Source: Sindora glabra
Taxonomy: Eukaryota > Streptophyta > Magnoliopsida > Fabales > Fabaceae
Direction of reading: 5' to 3'
Length of the DNA stretch: 64,000 nucleotides
Assembly (NCBI GenBank): GCA_020226215.1
Contig: CM035226.1
Span: 88,994,895-89,058,894, forward strand
Below, piece after piece: positions 11,818 to 25,045 of this stretch (position 1 is its first letter; every line of letters starts with the position of its first letter). Below the pieces are notes generated by a model. The model searched no databases and had not been told where the DNA came from. It saw nothing but the letters and a program-made list of their open reading frames with translations. The position numbers and the translations under genes were made by a program.

Positions 11818-11937
11818 ATATATACTCACTTAAAAATGCTTCTTTATTTGTTAAAGTGTGGAGTATCTGCACTCTTCCCATCACATCGTTTTCCTTACTT
11901 CACAAATTATAGGATAACTTGTAATTATTTGGATTTA

Positions 11938-11990
<53 letters not shown>

Positions 11991-12920
11991 TAACCATTAT
12001 TCCAGGGTCTATTTATAATATTTTAATCTCTTATAGTACATCTCATTATTATTTATTAAGTTAATCATAAAAACTAAGAATACATCCTAATGTGGAGGTT
12101 CTTAAAACAAACCATGTAGACAAGTTATTAGCAAGTTTCTCATGTATCATTATATACCTCAAAAATACTTTCAAGATTAGGCTTTTTAAAGTTTACAACT
12201 ATCATTGATAATATTATCACATAACATTCCAAAATAGCTTCGATCATATAATTTTACCAATTTGTAACATGAAAGGGTTATTTTTCAAAAGCTTTACTAA
12301 AAATCTATATTTTAGATAAAAATGGATTTTACTTGGTTTCTTGTTAGAATCTTATAAAGTATGAAGGTATAACATTTCAAAAGTATTCTAATCTTTGTCA
12401 AAACTATTTCAAGTATACAAACTGTCCAATATATGAGATAAGGTAATAAAACAAGTATTTCTTGAATCCAATTCAAATTCCTGATAATATTAAAATAAAA
12501 TACTCTAGAAAGATTTGAAATCATACTATTCTATCACCCAATAGTATAAAAATATGATCTTTTTTTTCAAGAACATTGTTAAAAATACATAATATGAATA
12601 AAATAAGCTTTCTTTAGCTTTCTTAACTCAATAAGAAATCTTCCAAAATATTATAACTCAATACTCTATTTTTGCTCTACCTATGTTTTTTTACTAATGT
12701 GCATCATAGAACTTCTATTTTTTTTTAAAACCATCATCGTACATTTAAATTACCCATAAATGAGTTTTTCTTAGGTATCTATATAAATTTGTTCTAAAAA
12801 TAAAATAAAATGTTTCATTTATATTCTAACTATTCTATTTTGTATTTTATAACATAAAAATTATATTTTTTAGAAGTACCAGCCATATTCCGAAATATGT
12901 ATAAAATGGGTTTATCCTGG
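11818..12920. other. AT-rich intergenic with (AT)22 at 11941-11984
   Basis: No gene or recognisable element apart from an uninterrupted AT dinucleotide run of 44 bp. Short frames here are low-complexity. Confidence 0.5.
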
Positions 12921-12929
12921 ATTGAGCAT

Positions 12930-13857
12930 TAAATCAGCATAAAGATAAAAAATTTATGATACAGAAGTGCTCACCGTTACTCCAAAGAGCCTCCATAAGC
13001 TCCGCTGCCAACGAGGAAGTTCCGTTCGCAAAAAACCACTGGCCTACGTTTCCACCTAGTTGCCTCACCATCTCGTATGTCACCATTTGCAACCACCAAA
13101 CGTTGGCCTCGATTTACTACACGATTATCGTCCACACCTTCTCCAGCTCGTCATAGCTTGCTTGAAGGTTCTTAAACCATGGAGGAGCTATTGTGAAACA
13201 ATAAAAACAAGCTACAGTGAAGCAACTAAAACCATAAAATTGATCGAAGATACCAACGGTGATGGAAAACAACATCAGACGGACTTGTAGCAACTTCTAA
13301 GGTTGGCACGGGTAAGGAAGGGGAGAAGAAAAGAAGAGATAGCTGAAGTTAGCGGAAAAGAGAAATCAAGGAACAAGAAAGAGATGAAGAAAAGAAAATA
13401 TTCTGGAGAGAAAGAGACTAGAAATTAAAAAAAATAGGGGAAAGATCCAGAAACTCTGAGAAAAATGAAAGAAGCAATAGCCAGTAGGTAAAAATGGAAA
13501 GAGGAAGCGTAGAAACTAAGAAAGGGATAACTATTGACATAATAAAGAGAAGGATGATGCATGAAAATCAAGAAAGAAGAAAAATTAAAAAAGTTGTCTG
13601 AGAAAGAGGATTGAAAATGAAATAAAAAAAAGAAAGAGAATGCTAAAATGTGAACTGCAGGAAATGATTCAACGCATCTCATACATAGTAAACTTACTTA
13701 AAATGAGAAAATTTCAACCCTCTTTTTTATTTCAAATTAATCTTGGCTCTTCATCTTAAAAAAAAGACCTAACTATTAATCAAATAAATAAATGATTATC
13801 CACAAGCATCAAATTTATAAAAAATTTCTAAACTTAACTTTAGATATTACAGATTAA
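12930..13857 (-). repeat. Tekay/Del-like LTR relic (part)
   Basis: On the minus strand it begins TGTAATATCTAAAGTTAAG at 13857 and runs into a pyrimidine-rich block (purine-rich on plus, 13310-13640). A GC-richer block follows at 12955-13290. This order (TGTAA.. start, AT-rich part, CT-rich tract, GC-richer part) matches the other Tekay-like LTRs in the window. The far end and any target duplication were not found. Frames at 12956-13290 are not convincing genes. Confidence 0.4.
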
Positions 13858-16800
13858 AAGGTTTCCAATGTAGTGACTTTGTAAGCTAGTCACATACTTT
13901 AGGAAGAGGTCATGACAAAATTGATGTTAAAGCATGGTTTGGGGTAAAGTGGTGCATTTTGCCTGAAATTATAAAGTAGAAGTTTCCAACTATCTAAATT
14001 AATGTCTTGAAAACATTAAGCCCTAATAATAGATTAATAACTATCAAAGAAAGGCATGGACAAATACCTTTTTACTTTTTATATCCCAAATTCTTTATGG
14101 GCTAATTTCATCCATGGGCAACTAAGGACAACTAAAGTGAGTATTATTCTAATCTTTAGATAACTTCGATTCTTTAATATTTTAAAATCTTTATTATAAG
14201 TATTTGATATGATTGAATTGATATAGAAAGGAGTATAAACTTATAGTTTAAGTTAGCAGGGGAATTGAATGATTGATTTCATTTTGAATGTTTGATCCCT
14301 TGTGGAAGACTTGTTGAACATGCAAAAGATATATATGTATGTGTGTGTGTCTATGCAAGCATGCACGTGTATGTGCACATGCATATGTATAGGTATATGT
14401 ATGTATGCATAAGTTTGCTTACATGATCTTATTTTCGTATTAACAATGAATGATCACATTTTGTATTCTATTGATATTTAGTAGTGAAACGAGTTGTCAC
14501 TTAAATAATGCTAGCAAGCCAAGTTAGACACGACTCAATGAAAGAAGGTTAAACCTTAAGCTAGTTTAGGAATGTTAAGGTCTTAAGACTTGTAGGAAAT
14601 CAAAACGGATTACATTTTGACTAAATAAATTTTGTATATATTCTATAAATAAGAGTTATAAGTTTAAACTATAAACTCTAAAGAGAGGCAATAATCAAGT
14701 GGAAATTTTAAGTTATTCATAAGTAAATTAGATTATCTTGGTTTATTCATATAATAGGTGGGAACTTAACATGAGTGTGAGCATGAGGAAAATTTAAAGG
14801 TTATGTACATGAGTAGATGATGGCGTATATTGTAGAAAGCCCTTACATTATGAGGCATTTCTATAGTTATAAGAATTGGTAAATTACAAATTGTGCACCC
14901 ATGACCTAGAAAATAGAAAGTGTAAGTCAAAAAAAGTAAGAATGTGAATCTAGATGGCAGTATTAAATGAACTATATTAGTTAGACATTCAATTGTATCA
15001 TAACTTAGGTTAACCTTGTTATTTATTATGGTTTAATACTATGTTTAACTAGAGTCATTTCTTGGGTTCTCGTAGTCAACTAAAGATGCTAGAATTGTTC
15101 TCTAAACACCTATAGTCAATTATGGCTCTATTTTTACACCACTAAAAGATCTATAGGTTTTAAGAATGTTACAAATACTTATTTATGTAAAATAGAGTTA
15201 AATAGTAATAGGGATAAAAAGATATGGTAAAGGTAATTATACTAATATGAGAAAAGGAGATATGAAAAAATGGTTTGATGTGTCACAGAATCTTAAAGTT
15301 TCATATTTTGAGACTTATTTGAATCGATAAATGTATTATAGTTTTACATACAAATGGACATAAGAACCTACTAGGAATCATATAAGAAAATATATAAGGC
15401 AATATGATACTAATGAAACATAAAGCCTTGATATCTAGATTTATGTTTCATTTACAAGGATAAATCATTTATGGTCCTTGTTTATGATTGTATAGAAATA
15501 AGGCTAGATGTAATTTGATTTCTTCATGGCAAGTTAAACTTAGAGCTTAAATTCCTATTCCATGATCAAAATGATAAGCCATGCATGGATTTGTATATTT
15601 GTCAGTATACACTATGAACACTTATATCATGGAATTTAAAATTTAAAGTATTTAGTTAAATACTATTTTTAAGACCTATTTGTTTAGAGCATAAGTGTTG
15701 CATGGCATAAGAGTGGTACTTATATGGCACATAAGGAATAGATAATAACCATAATCAAATAGGAATTAACCAAATTTAAAGAGATCAAGGTAGTTAAATT
15801 AGGAGTCATAAAACTATTTGGTTTAAAATGAATAAATAGGATAATAAGAGGTTTATTAAGTAAAAGATATGATGATTATTCTAATGATAAACTTACTTAT
15901 ATTTGCAGAGGAAAGAAGTAGCAAAGTATAATAAGGATAATGGATGATAAAGATGTATGGAAATAAGAAATTTGATAACATGTGCTTAAACTTAACGAGG
16001 CATGAAAAATTATTAAGAGACATAAGAATATTTTAAAGCTAAATAATCCAGCGACAATTATGTCATAACTTAGGCCACGAAGTAAAGACCAAAGGTTTAA
16101 CTTTTGGACTCATAACTAACCAAAATATGAAATTTTATTATAGCAGATCAAATATTAAGTGTCATGAATATTTTCCTAACTTAGGACCATGGTGAATTTA
16201 AATAAGATAGGATCATTCTGCCAAAGTAAATTATAGTAATAAAACTAATAGGATATAAACTAGAGTCCACATAATGTCGTTTATGTTAAACTTAAAACCT
16301 TATAGAAAAAAACCCTAGTCCTTAAATGTTATGCAATACTAATAATTGCACCCCTATGATATAAACCAATGATTTTATTCTAGAATTATCAATCATTATC
16401 AATATAGATTATCCACTTATCTATGCACCATATTATAACATTTAAAAGTGAACTTTGTGTCAATACAAAACCTATTTTCAACAAACTGTGACCTAGTGTA
16501 TGTTAAAAGATTTTCCTTCCTTGCAAAATTGGAATTTGATTCAATTATAAGAGTGTTAGGTGTGACTTATAACTTAAGATAATTTATGCTTAGGAAATAA
16601 TTTTATGTAAACTAATAAATTAAATTGTTTATGTTAACAACTATTATGTGTATTGAATTATGTGAATGAATGTATGTAAATAATGCTTGAAATTTATTAA
16701 TGTTATCCTTTGATGTGTGTATATCCATATTGAGATATGACATAAGATTATAAAAGTTGCATATGAACTAGTGTTTGATGGCACTTGCATATGGGAAAGT

Positions 16801-17500
16801 ATGATTGTTCTAAAGCTTGTATTTATAGCTTAAGAGTAAATAAACTTGAATATTTATGAATCGCTTTGAAAAATATATAAATTGCTTGAATGTTTCATGA
16901 TAAAGTTATGATCATGTACAAATATAAGATGGTTACTATTGAAAAAAATCATTAAAGGTTTTTTTTTAATTAAATGCACCTAAGGTTTAGGTTGCATGAC
17001 TAAGTAGTTAATAATAAGGTTCTATTGTAACCCCTTTTTAACCTTGTAATGATGTGGAGGTATTCCTTTAAGATTAAGTAATTAAATAAATAATTGAGAT
17101 GGCTCGACAATACCAAATTATTACAAATTTTTTTATTGATCATAAGATATTAGGAATCAATATATTGATCACCTAGTTGCAAATAATTCATAATTTTTAT
17201 CCTTAGCATTTACATGATTTAGGTGTTAAGAAATACATGTGATTCCTCCACTATAGAATCATAATCCACCTAATTGTCTCTAATATTTAGTACTTGGATA
17301 TTAGGAGGTTCTAGCTATTGTCTTTGACCAGAATTTAGGTTGACATCCATTTCCATATCATTAAAGAACTCATGATGTTTCCAATTTCTTTATATGCTTT
17401 GGTTCCATCAAATAAACCTTTTTAAGTTCCAGCACTGCTCTTACAAGTCAATTCAACTTTCTTTTTTAATGTGCAATAATGACAATCACACTTCTAGACT
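13858..17500. other. Long AT-rich stretch, probably decayed transposon sequence
   Basis: No gene recognised. 14325-14420 is a TG/ATGT-rich run. 15065-15135 carries two copies of a TAGTCAA(C/T)TA motif like those at 29.0-29.97 kb, hinting at relic retrotransposon sequence. No long open frame on either strand. Confidence 0.4.
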
Positions 17501-17530
17501 AACATTGATAAGCATTAATGGATCACATTA

Positions 17531-18088
17531 TGGACTTATATTTTGTGCTTCAACTATGTTCTCGTGCACCTTAAGCATAAGCATTTTTTGTTTTCTTAGG
17601 CCAGCAACTTATGTGTAAGCTTGAGGATTAACTTTCATTCTCTCCTTGTCATTCTACATAAAATCCATAATTTCCTTCATTTCTTCTTCAACAACCTTTT
17701 CTAGAGATTTGAAACAAGATCCACTTCTACTTTTAGATTTGTCTCCCAATATAAGATTACTACTATTATCAATTGTAGCCTTTGTATGAGTTACAACTTA
17801 TATTCTGCGCTTCAACTTTATTTTCACGTTATAAGCTTATATTCTATGCTTCAACTTTATTCTTATGCACCTTAAGCACAATCATTTTTAATTTTTTTAG
17901 GCAACAACTTATGTAGAAACTTAAAAATTAAATTTCATATTCTTCTTGTTATTTTACTTTAAATCCATCATTTCCTTCCTCTTCTTCAACAACCTTCGCT
18001 AGAGATTTGAAACAAGATCCACTTATATTTTTAGTTTTGTCTCCTAATAGAAGATTACTACAATTATTAATTGCACCCTTTATATGAG
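17531..18088 (-). repeat. Tandem duplication, ~300-bp unit, in LINE relic
   Basis: 17531-17790 and about 17831-18088 share CTTCAACT, a GCACCTTAAGCA block, GAGATTTGAAACAAGATCCACTT and the ending AGATTACTAC..ATGAG, at an offset of 298-301 bp. A small extra copy of the unit's start lies at 17797-17829. Confidence 0.85.
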
Positions 18089-18151
18089 TTGTGGCTTTCC
18101 CTTTTGGATGTCTCTTTTAGGCTATTAACCGAAGGCCATGAGTGCAAAATA

Positions 18152-18152
<1 letters not shown>

Positions 18153-18226
<74 letters not shown>
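18153..18226. repeat. (ATT)n microsatellite
   Basis: About 24 perfect ATT units, inside the LINE relic. In one plus-strand frame it encodes a run of tyrosines, which is an artefact. Confidence 0.95.
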
Positions 18227-19389
18227 CTTTTCTCTCAACAACCTAATTTGTTTGTTAATTATTATTATTTGTTTTCTTATATACCATAGCCATTAAGACA
18301 CCTTTCAACATAATGCCTATAACACCTACACTTGAAATAAATAAAATGAATTCCCTCATACATTACATTGAAAATAGAGCCATTGATGTAAAAATATGGT
18401 AGTAAAAGTTTATTAAGATTCACCTCCACACAAATTTAAGTATATTTTTCTTTGCTTTGATTAAAAGTTGTTAGGTCCTTTATAAAGTCATCCTTATCCT
18501 ATTTCTTATTGCCTTTAAAACATGTTCATGATAATAATGAATAGGCAATTTCAAAACCTTTATCCAAGATGCTATTGAGTTGATCATAGCTTCACTTAGA
18601 TTAAAATTTGATGACTATTGTCTCATAATTAGATAATGATCAAAGATAACTTATGAGCCCTTCTAGTAATAGAAAATCAAAATCTTCCAGATGTGTGAAT
18701 ATGATCAGATAATATTCTTCTCCAAAATGTATTATGTTTAATACTCCTTATGGGTTCCATATTTGATAGAACTTTTACCATAAAATTTTGTAAAATATCC
18801 TCTTACCCATAAGTTTCAGTATCATGGTTTTCTTCCATGATTTTGGAAGTTTCTCTTCCTCTTTTATAGATATCACCAAGGTGGGACAATTAGGTTTATC
18901 CTTGATAACACCCTTTATTATTTTGATCCCAAAGACTTCATTATCTCCATTAAAAGGTTTGTTGCCTTTTTTTTAACTAAACCTATTTATTTTTGTTTCC
19001 AAATTAATTTCTTCTTCATTATAAAACATCTTGTTAGATTTTTCTCCATCACTATCTTCATTTTCTAACCTTCTTTTTTTGTATTTAGGTCAATAACCAA
19101 CATTGCCTTGTATGATAAGATGTGATGATCTCTACTCTACACAATGCATTTTCCTATTTGTAGTCGTGGATCATCATAAATCTTTTGGTTTAAGGTATGA
19201 TGAATAAAATCATTCCTATCTTGATAAACTTTTTTCTAATCATAGTTTGGCAAATCAGCATCTTCCTCTAATTGTCAAGGTAACAATTTGACTATCATAT
19301 AGCTTATATAGTCAAGAACCCAATTAGAAAACTTTACCAAAGCCTCACAATATTATAATTTTTTTATATTTTTACACCTTATGTTTATA

Positions 19390-19850
19390 AAAAATAAGAG
19401 TTCTTATAATTTGGTAACTATTTTTAAAATATGTTTTTAAAAACTATTATTATAAATGTATAACTTAAAAATAGAAAATTAAAAATAATTTTTAGATATT
19501 TTCTTAACTTACATTTTTTATTTTTAATAGTAATTTTATAATTAAATAAAAATTTTCCTTATTTACACCATCAAATACACTTTTTTCTTTATTTTTCTTA
19601 AATTCAAAAATAATTTTCAAAAATAAAATAACTTTTAAGAATAGATTTTGAAAACCAAAAACTAAAATATATCCAAACAACTCAAAAGTTCTTGTTTAGA
19701 AGTTGTTCTTAAAAACTGTAACTTTAAATATGTAACTTGAAAATAGAATAATGAAAATAATTTTTAGATGTTTTCTTTTCTTTTTTTTTATTTTTTTAAT
19801 GGAAATTTGCAATTAGATGAAGATTTTCCTTATTTAGTTTTTCGTCATCT
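19390..19850. repeat. Direct repeat, ~130 bp, offset ~275 bp
   Basis: 19443-19570 and 19716-19843 share TAACTT(A/G)AAAATAGAA, AAAATAATTTTTAGAT(A/G)TTTTCTT and ATTTTCCTTATTTA. The space between reads like the interior of a small transposon (AAAATATATCCAAACAACTC). No coding potential. Confidence 0.65.
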
Positions 19851-22800
19851 AATGGTAGTCAACCATCATAACTCAATTAAAGTAGATGGAGGTGAGTTAC
19901 TTGCTTTGGTTTGACAATGGTGTAATAAAAATGAGAAATTTTATCAATTTTTAATTAAATATGAGTTAATGATATTTAAATTAACCTAAATCAATTTGAC
20001 AAACATATTTATCAAAATGCCATCATTTTTTGCCTACATCCCAAGTGATTTAGTGATTTCTTTCTCCCTTATGCATGAAATTTATTTTTGAAAATTAATA
20101 TTGCCTTTTTCTCTAAATCTAACAAAAATCATAGTAAAGCACTTTGATTTTTAACTTTTATTTGAAGTAATTTTCTTCTTCCTTAGAATCACCAAAGCTA
20201 CTTTTCAACACTTGGAATCATTATGCAATGCATAACAAAACTTCTTTGATTGGTATGATTCGCTTGTAGTTTTGAACTAGAACAAATTATTGAATTGGCC
20301 TCTCTCCTTTTTTAGCCACATTGTCATTGTTTGTTGTTGGCACATTAACTATGATTTTTTCTAATTTTTTATTGCCATAATTTTCCTTTTATGCTCTAAA
20401 ACCTCATATGTATCACTTTATAATTTATGTATAAGTTGCTAAAGGTTGGAGATTAAAATCATTGAAGTAAAGATGAAAAATAAGGAGAATAAATTCAATT
20501 ACAAATGGATTTGGATTTTTTATCTTACTGATAAATCTCACATTACTCTTCTTATTATTATATTTTGCATTTTTACTATATATATAGTTTGATGGTGTAA
20601 ATTTTTATTTTTTATCTTCATTTTTTCTGGTAAACCATATGCATTGTTTTCCAATGTGAGGTGATTTAATCCATGATGTTAAATTTTTGCTTGTTTTGAA
20701 AGTGATCACTATATTTTGTTGTAAAATTTCACTCTTTTTTATTTTTTTTTGTTTTTGCAAAATCCTATACTATCTTTTTTTATTATCCTTTTCACTAATG
20801 TCTGTGAGTACCAACTATCTAAACTTATACAAAATCAATGTAAACTGACTTGGCCAATTAAATTCTATTAAAACATTAAAATTAATTAATTTCAATTTGA
20901 AATTTGCCTTTAACAAATTGTTTCAATTGAAATTTAGGTCTCTTAACTAGCTTTGACTGACCATGCCCCCTAATTTACTTCACCAGATGCTCTTAATTCT
21001 TTATTTCCCTTAAATAAAAAAATAATTTTTAAAAATTTTAAAAATTAAAGAAAATTTTTCAAAATAGTTTTTCAAAATAAAAAAAATCTAAGCACATCAT
21101 AAATCATTTTTTAAAAGAAAAAAGCAACAGTAATATGTCAACTTTTTTGGACTCCATTTAATCAGTTCTGGTAAATCCTAAAATCATGTGTAAGCAATTA
21201 ATTTCATCTTAACTAAGAGTATTTAAATGTACCAAAATTAATTAGTATTGAACAAACTTTCTAATTTTTAATTATCTCACTTTTAAAATTATAAAATATT
21301 TAATCTAACTTTATCCTATATCCAACAGTTTAAGATAGAACTATCCTTAAACATAACTTTATCTGGATTTTATCTTAAACTCTTATCTCTTATTTTTATT
21401 ATTTTTTTTAAAAAAATTATTTTTACAAGGTAATTTTTAAAGATAATTTTATGATGTATCTTGGTGATTATTGCATATCAAGCTTCTACACATTAAAAGT
21501 GAGAATAATTTTTAGAGACAATATTTATTACATACCTTAAATGAAATTTAACTAACAATTTTAAGGAAAAAGATCCTGTGCAGATAATATTTTCTAAGCT
21601 TTTATTTTTGTTGATATTTTTAAATTAATTAGTATCAATTTATTGTTTAATTATCCTTTTCTTTTTTGGTGAAGCTTATTGTTCAATTTTCCAAAAGTGA
21701 TAAAAATATTATTTATTTTTAAGAAGTTTGTTGAATTTTTCTTATATAGTTTTAGAAATGGCTCTCTAATGGATGAACTCAAGGTTTATCACAATTTTTA
21801 AATATTGAATTTTATTCAATTGCAAATTTTATACACTTTAGATTGATAATCATAACCTATGTTAATTTAATAGGGTGAGCATTTTACCCAAAATTGAAAT
21901 AAACTATATGAGTTGAATTGATGAAATTCAAGCGGAAACAAGTTTGTTTGTAAATCGAATAGTCAAGGGTATGCATTTGGACAATTTTTCCTCTTTCAAT
22001 GGGCAATGAGTCAATAGAACCCTAATTGTATAAATTAAGAACCAATCAAGAAGACATCAAAATGGCATCATTTTGATTATGTTGGCTACCTATATTCCTT
22101 TATGTGATGCAACCACTCAAATCACAACCTTCATTCTTTTTTCCTACATTTAGTTTTGAAAATTTGCTTAAGCAAAATTCCAACAACTTTTCACTAATAT
22201 TTGCATCACTTGATTAGCTAGATTCTCTAAGCTCCTCACTTTGTTAGTAACCTTACTCACATTTAGTGTCTGTGAAGGTCAAGGACTCTTATTTTAGAGC
22301 TATAAAGATCACATAGTGGAGAATTATTGCTCATGATAAGTTTATGTTGATTTGGTGTTCAATTTTTCTTCCCTTGAATTCTAGTTATTATTCAAAACAA
22401 GGTGTTAATATTCATTATGTAAGTTTAGGTTTTTTTCAGTTTTAAAATTTAGGATTTATGTGTTTCAATGAAGAATTTAGGGTTTTTATTTGCTCTAACT
22501 TTATTGGTAAGGACTTATTTGGTTGTAGATTGTCAAGTTGCTAAATAATGAAATTATATGTGTTTTACAATGAGGATATAAAATTTGGCAAAGAATTATT
22601 GTAATTTATAGTTCATTGTGTCCTTTAATATTGTTAGTACTCTATAATTTGTCATATAAATAAGTTCACATCAATATTAGTTATTACTAAGCCTAAGCTA
22701 TTCATAAACGACAGTTAGGAAAAAATTGTACTTCTAATGTTTGTTTTTTCAACTTCTATGAACTAAAAATTGTAGTTTTAATGTATATTCTTCTAACTTT

Positions 22801-23095
22801 ATCTCAGTTCCTTCTTATATAAAATTGAAAACCCATTTTTTTAGACTGTCCTTTTAGCTATTACCTAACTTGTGAGACATTGGCTCTATTTCACGTAACA
22901 AGTAAGTTAACTTTATAAAGTAATAAATACATTTAAAAGGTGAATTAGGGTTTTTCAAAAAAAAATTCTTAATAAAAATTTTTTTTATTAAAAATAAAGC
23001 AAGCAATATTTGTAATTTTGAAATATAGAATTCATTTTTCTTGACTTATGTCATCCAACATTTATAACTTAAATAACAATATTCAAAAGTACTAT
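19851..23095. other. AT-rich intergenic, nothing recognised
   Basis: No protein-coding frame of note, no LTR pair and no RNA gene recognised on either strand. Confidence 0.4.
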
Positions 23096-23099
23096 TCAA

Positions 23100-23420
23100 A
23101 TATCAAAGAGAGATAATATGAAAGCAAAAACTTAGGGAGAGATAAGGAAAAGAGGATGCAAAATCATATATAATGGTTTTACTAAGAAGAACAACTTCTT
23201 CCTGTGTACATCCACTCTTTGGCATCGAATCCCCTTTGGTTCCATAGTTAGTGCACTAAATCCCTTAAGGTTGATACCTCTTAAGAAACCTTATAACAGT
23301 TTTGGATTGGTATGATGCCTCCCTTATGCTATCCTTACATAAGTATCACTACTGATAGCTTTTACACACTCTAACAACCATTAGGATCCCTTACCCAATA
23401 CAAAAACTAAAAATTTTTTA
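23100..23420. other. LTR-like fragment with moderately conserved core
   Basis: Less AT-rich than its surroundings. Phrases such as ATATAATGGTTTTACTA followed by GTACATCCACTCTTTGGC resemble the internal part of plant copia/TRIM-type LTRs (a GGTT..CTACGTCCACTC pattern). Recognition is weak and no ends were found. Confidence 0.25.
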
Positions 23421-23639
23421 GTAGGAAGAGAAAATGTTTAGTGTTTCTTTTGCATAAATACAAATTGAAATGATTAAAATGATTTAATCTTAAGAAGGAA
23501 TGGCTTAAATTTTTGAAGTAAGAATTAAAAAAAATGAAAGCAAGATGTTAGCTCTAATAAACTAGGGGTTTTATGTCTCTTTCTATTTAGAAAATAATGA
23601 GAAATGATTTATATATGAGTGTGTTTTTCAATTAAAATG

Positions 23640-23965
23640 TTATGCATTTATAGCTGCCAAAAATTCAAAATTTACAAACTTATAATCGAATATGATATTT
23701 GAGTATGCAACCTGGGAATTCAAAATTTCAAAGGATACTTTATTACTATAATCGATTATGTGGCTAAGAGATTGCCATTACATAATCAAATATAATATTT
23801 GAGCATGTTCTAATTAGCTAGACTTTGAACAACAATATTTGAATATTATACATAAATATTAGTCTAAAGGCTTGTCTTTGGATTATAATATTTAATGACA
23901 ATATATAAATATTGATTTGAAGGTTTGTCTCTAGTCAAGTTGTTCAATAATTATATTCAAATGCA
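23640..23965. repeat. Cluster of degenerate ATAATCGATTAT-like motifs
   Basis: Repeated short imperfect palindromes (TATAATCGAATATGA, ATAATCGATTATGTG, ATAATCAAATATAA) with a repeated AATATTTGA(G/A)TAT phrase. Similar motif clusters occur at 15.07-15.13 kb and 29.0-29.97 kb. Confidence 0.4.
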
Positions 23966-24309
23966 ACTTGCTAAATCCATTTTCTTAAAAGCAAAACTTG
24001 ATTTTTAAATATTTGATATATAAAATTTTCTTTTACAAATGAAAATGTTTTAACATACTCGGGGCATGAAAACACTTGTATTTTAAAAATAATTCAAGCC
24101 ATAACAATTAAGATTAATCATTTAGATATTTGACCTAAAATCCTAAACTAAGTCTTCATTGTTTTCAAAAATCTTCAATAAACTACAATCTAAATTCTTT
24201 AAAAACTTCATTTTCCTTCAGCATAAATCCTAAGTTATTTAATAGAATTTTTCACATAAAAGTGTAATTTTTAAATGCCATTTGACCTCATCAAAACTTA
24301 ATCATTTAA

Positions 24310-25045
24310 AAAGGGTCTAAATAAAAAACCTTATAGTTTATTGACATGTCTAATAAGCTATTAGTTAACCATTAAAGGTATTTTACATATTAACTTATTA
24401 AACAAAATAAATTTTAATTTAATAAATTACCTTGAGTACCTTATAATTTATAGTTTATTATTTTTAAAAAATTATTTTTCTTCATCTAAATAATTGACAA
24501 TCCATGTCCTTAATTATGTAAACTCAAATACTATTTCAATCATGTAAACTTGTGCATAATTTCATTTTTAGCTTATGCTCACAAATTCAGCATAAATAAT
24601 TAAATATAAATTATAATTAATTAAATTTTAGGAATTATATTCTTACCATAAACCTTGAATAAATAAAAATATATATGCAAATAAATATGTATTGTCATAA
24701 AATATAATTAGCTATATTTTATTATAAATAATAATTAAATAAAAATTATGCAAGAAAATAAAAATGTAAGATCATAAAATATTATTAATTAAAGTTTTGA
24801 TTATTGTATCTTTATTTTCAATATATTGATTGTATTGATATAATTTGATATTAAAATAAATATGAATCAATTTAATTTATTTATCTATTTATATTAAAAT
24901 ATTCTTTTATATCATTTTACATTTTCAATTAGTTCAACAAATAATTCTGTAAAATAATTTTTATGTAATTAGTTAACTTATTAGTTAACAATTACCATTT
25001 AACTAATTAATTATTAGTCAGTTGTGTAAAATAGAGCTTTTAATA
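24310..25045. mobile_element. Candidate MITE, very AT-rich
   Basis: The left end (about 24345-24395) reads TCTAATAAGCTATTAGTTAAC. The reverse complement of the right end (about 24965-25040) reads ACTGACTAATAATTAATTAGTTAA. The pairing suggests terminal inverted repeats of a hAT-like MITE, but base composition is so skewed that chance similarity is possible. No clear target duplication. Confidence 0.3.

Larger units (their letters stand above)
17500..19340 (-). pseudogene. LINE (L1-type) ORF1 remnant with DUF4283-like domain
   Basis: Reading the minus strand through stops, 18480-18960 gives blocks such as F-T-H-L-E-D-F-D-F-L-L-L-E-G and S-S-N-F-N-L-S-E-A. These are followed by W-I-K-V-L-K-L-P-I-H-Y-Y-H-E and I-R-N-R-I, then (18330-18440) a stretch like the domain's F-V-W/E-V-D-L segment. 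This matches the DUF4283 RNA-binding region of plant LINE ORF1 proteins, normally followed by a CCHC knuckle. The downstream hydrophilic linker (17500-18100) is present twice. No endonuclease or RT was recognised, so only part of a LINE remains. Confidence 0.6.

Noticed and set aside
12956..13290. Two overlapping plus-strand frames in a GC-richer patch
   Set aside because: They lie in an LTR-like relic, overlap in different frames and match no family.
18071..18289. 72-codon frame with a long tyrosine run
   Set aside because: It is the translation of the (ATT)n microsatellite inside a LINE relic.
24310..25045. Matrix-attachment or origin-like AT-rich block
   Set aside because: The whole window is AT-rich; nothing beyond composition supports it.
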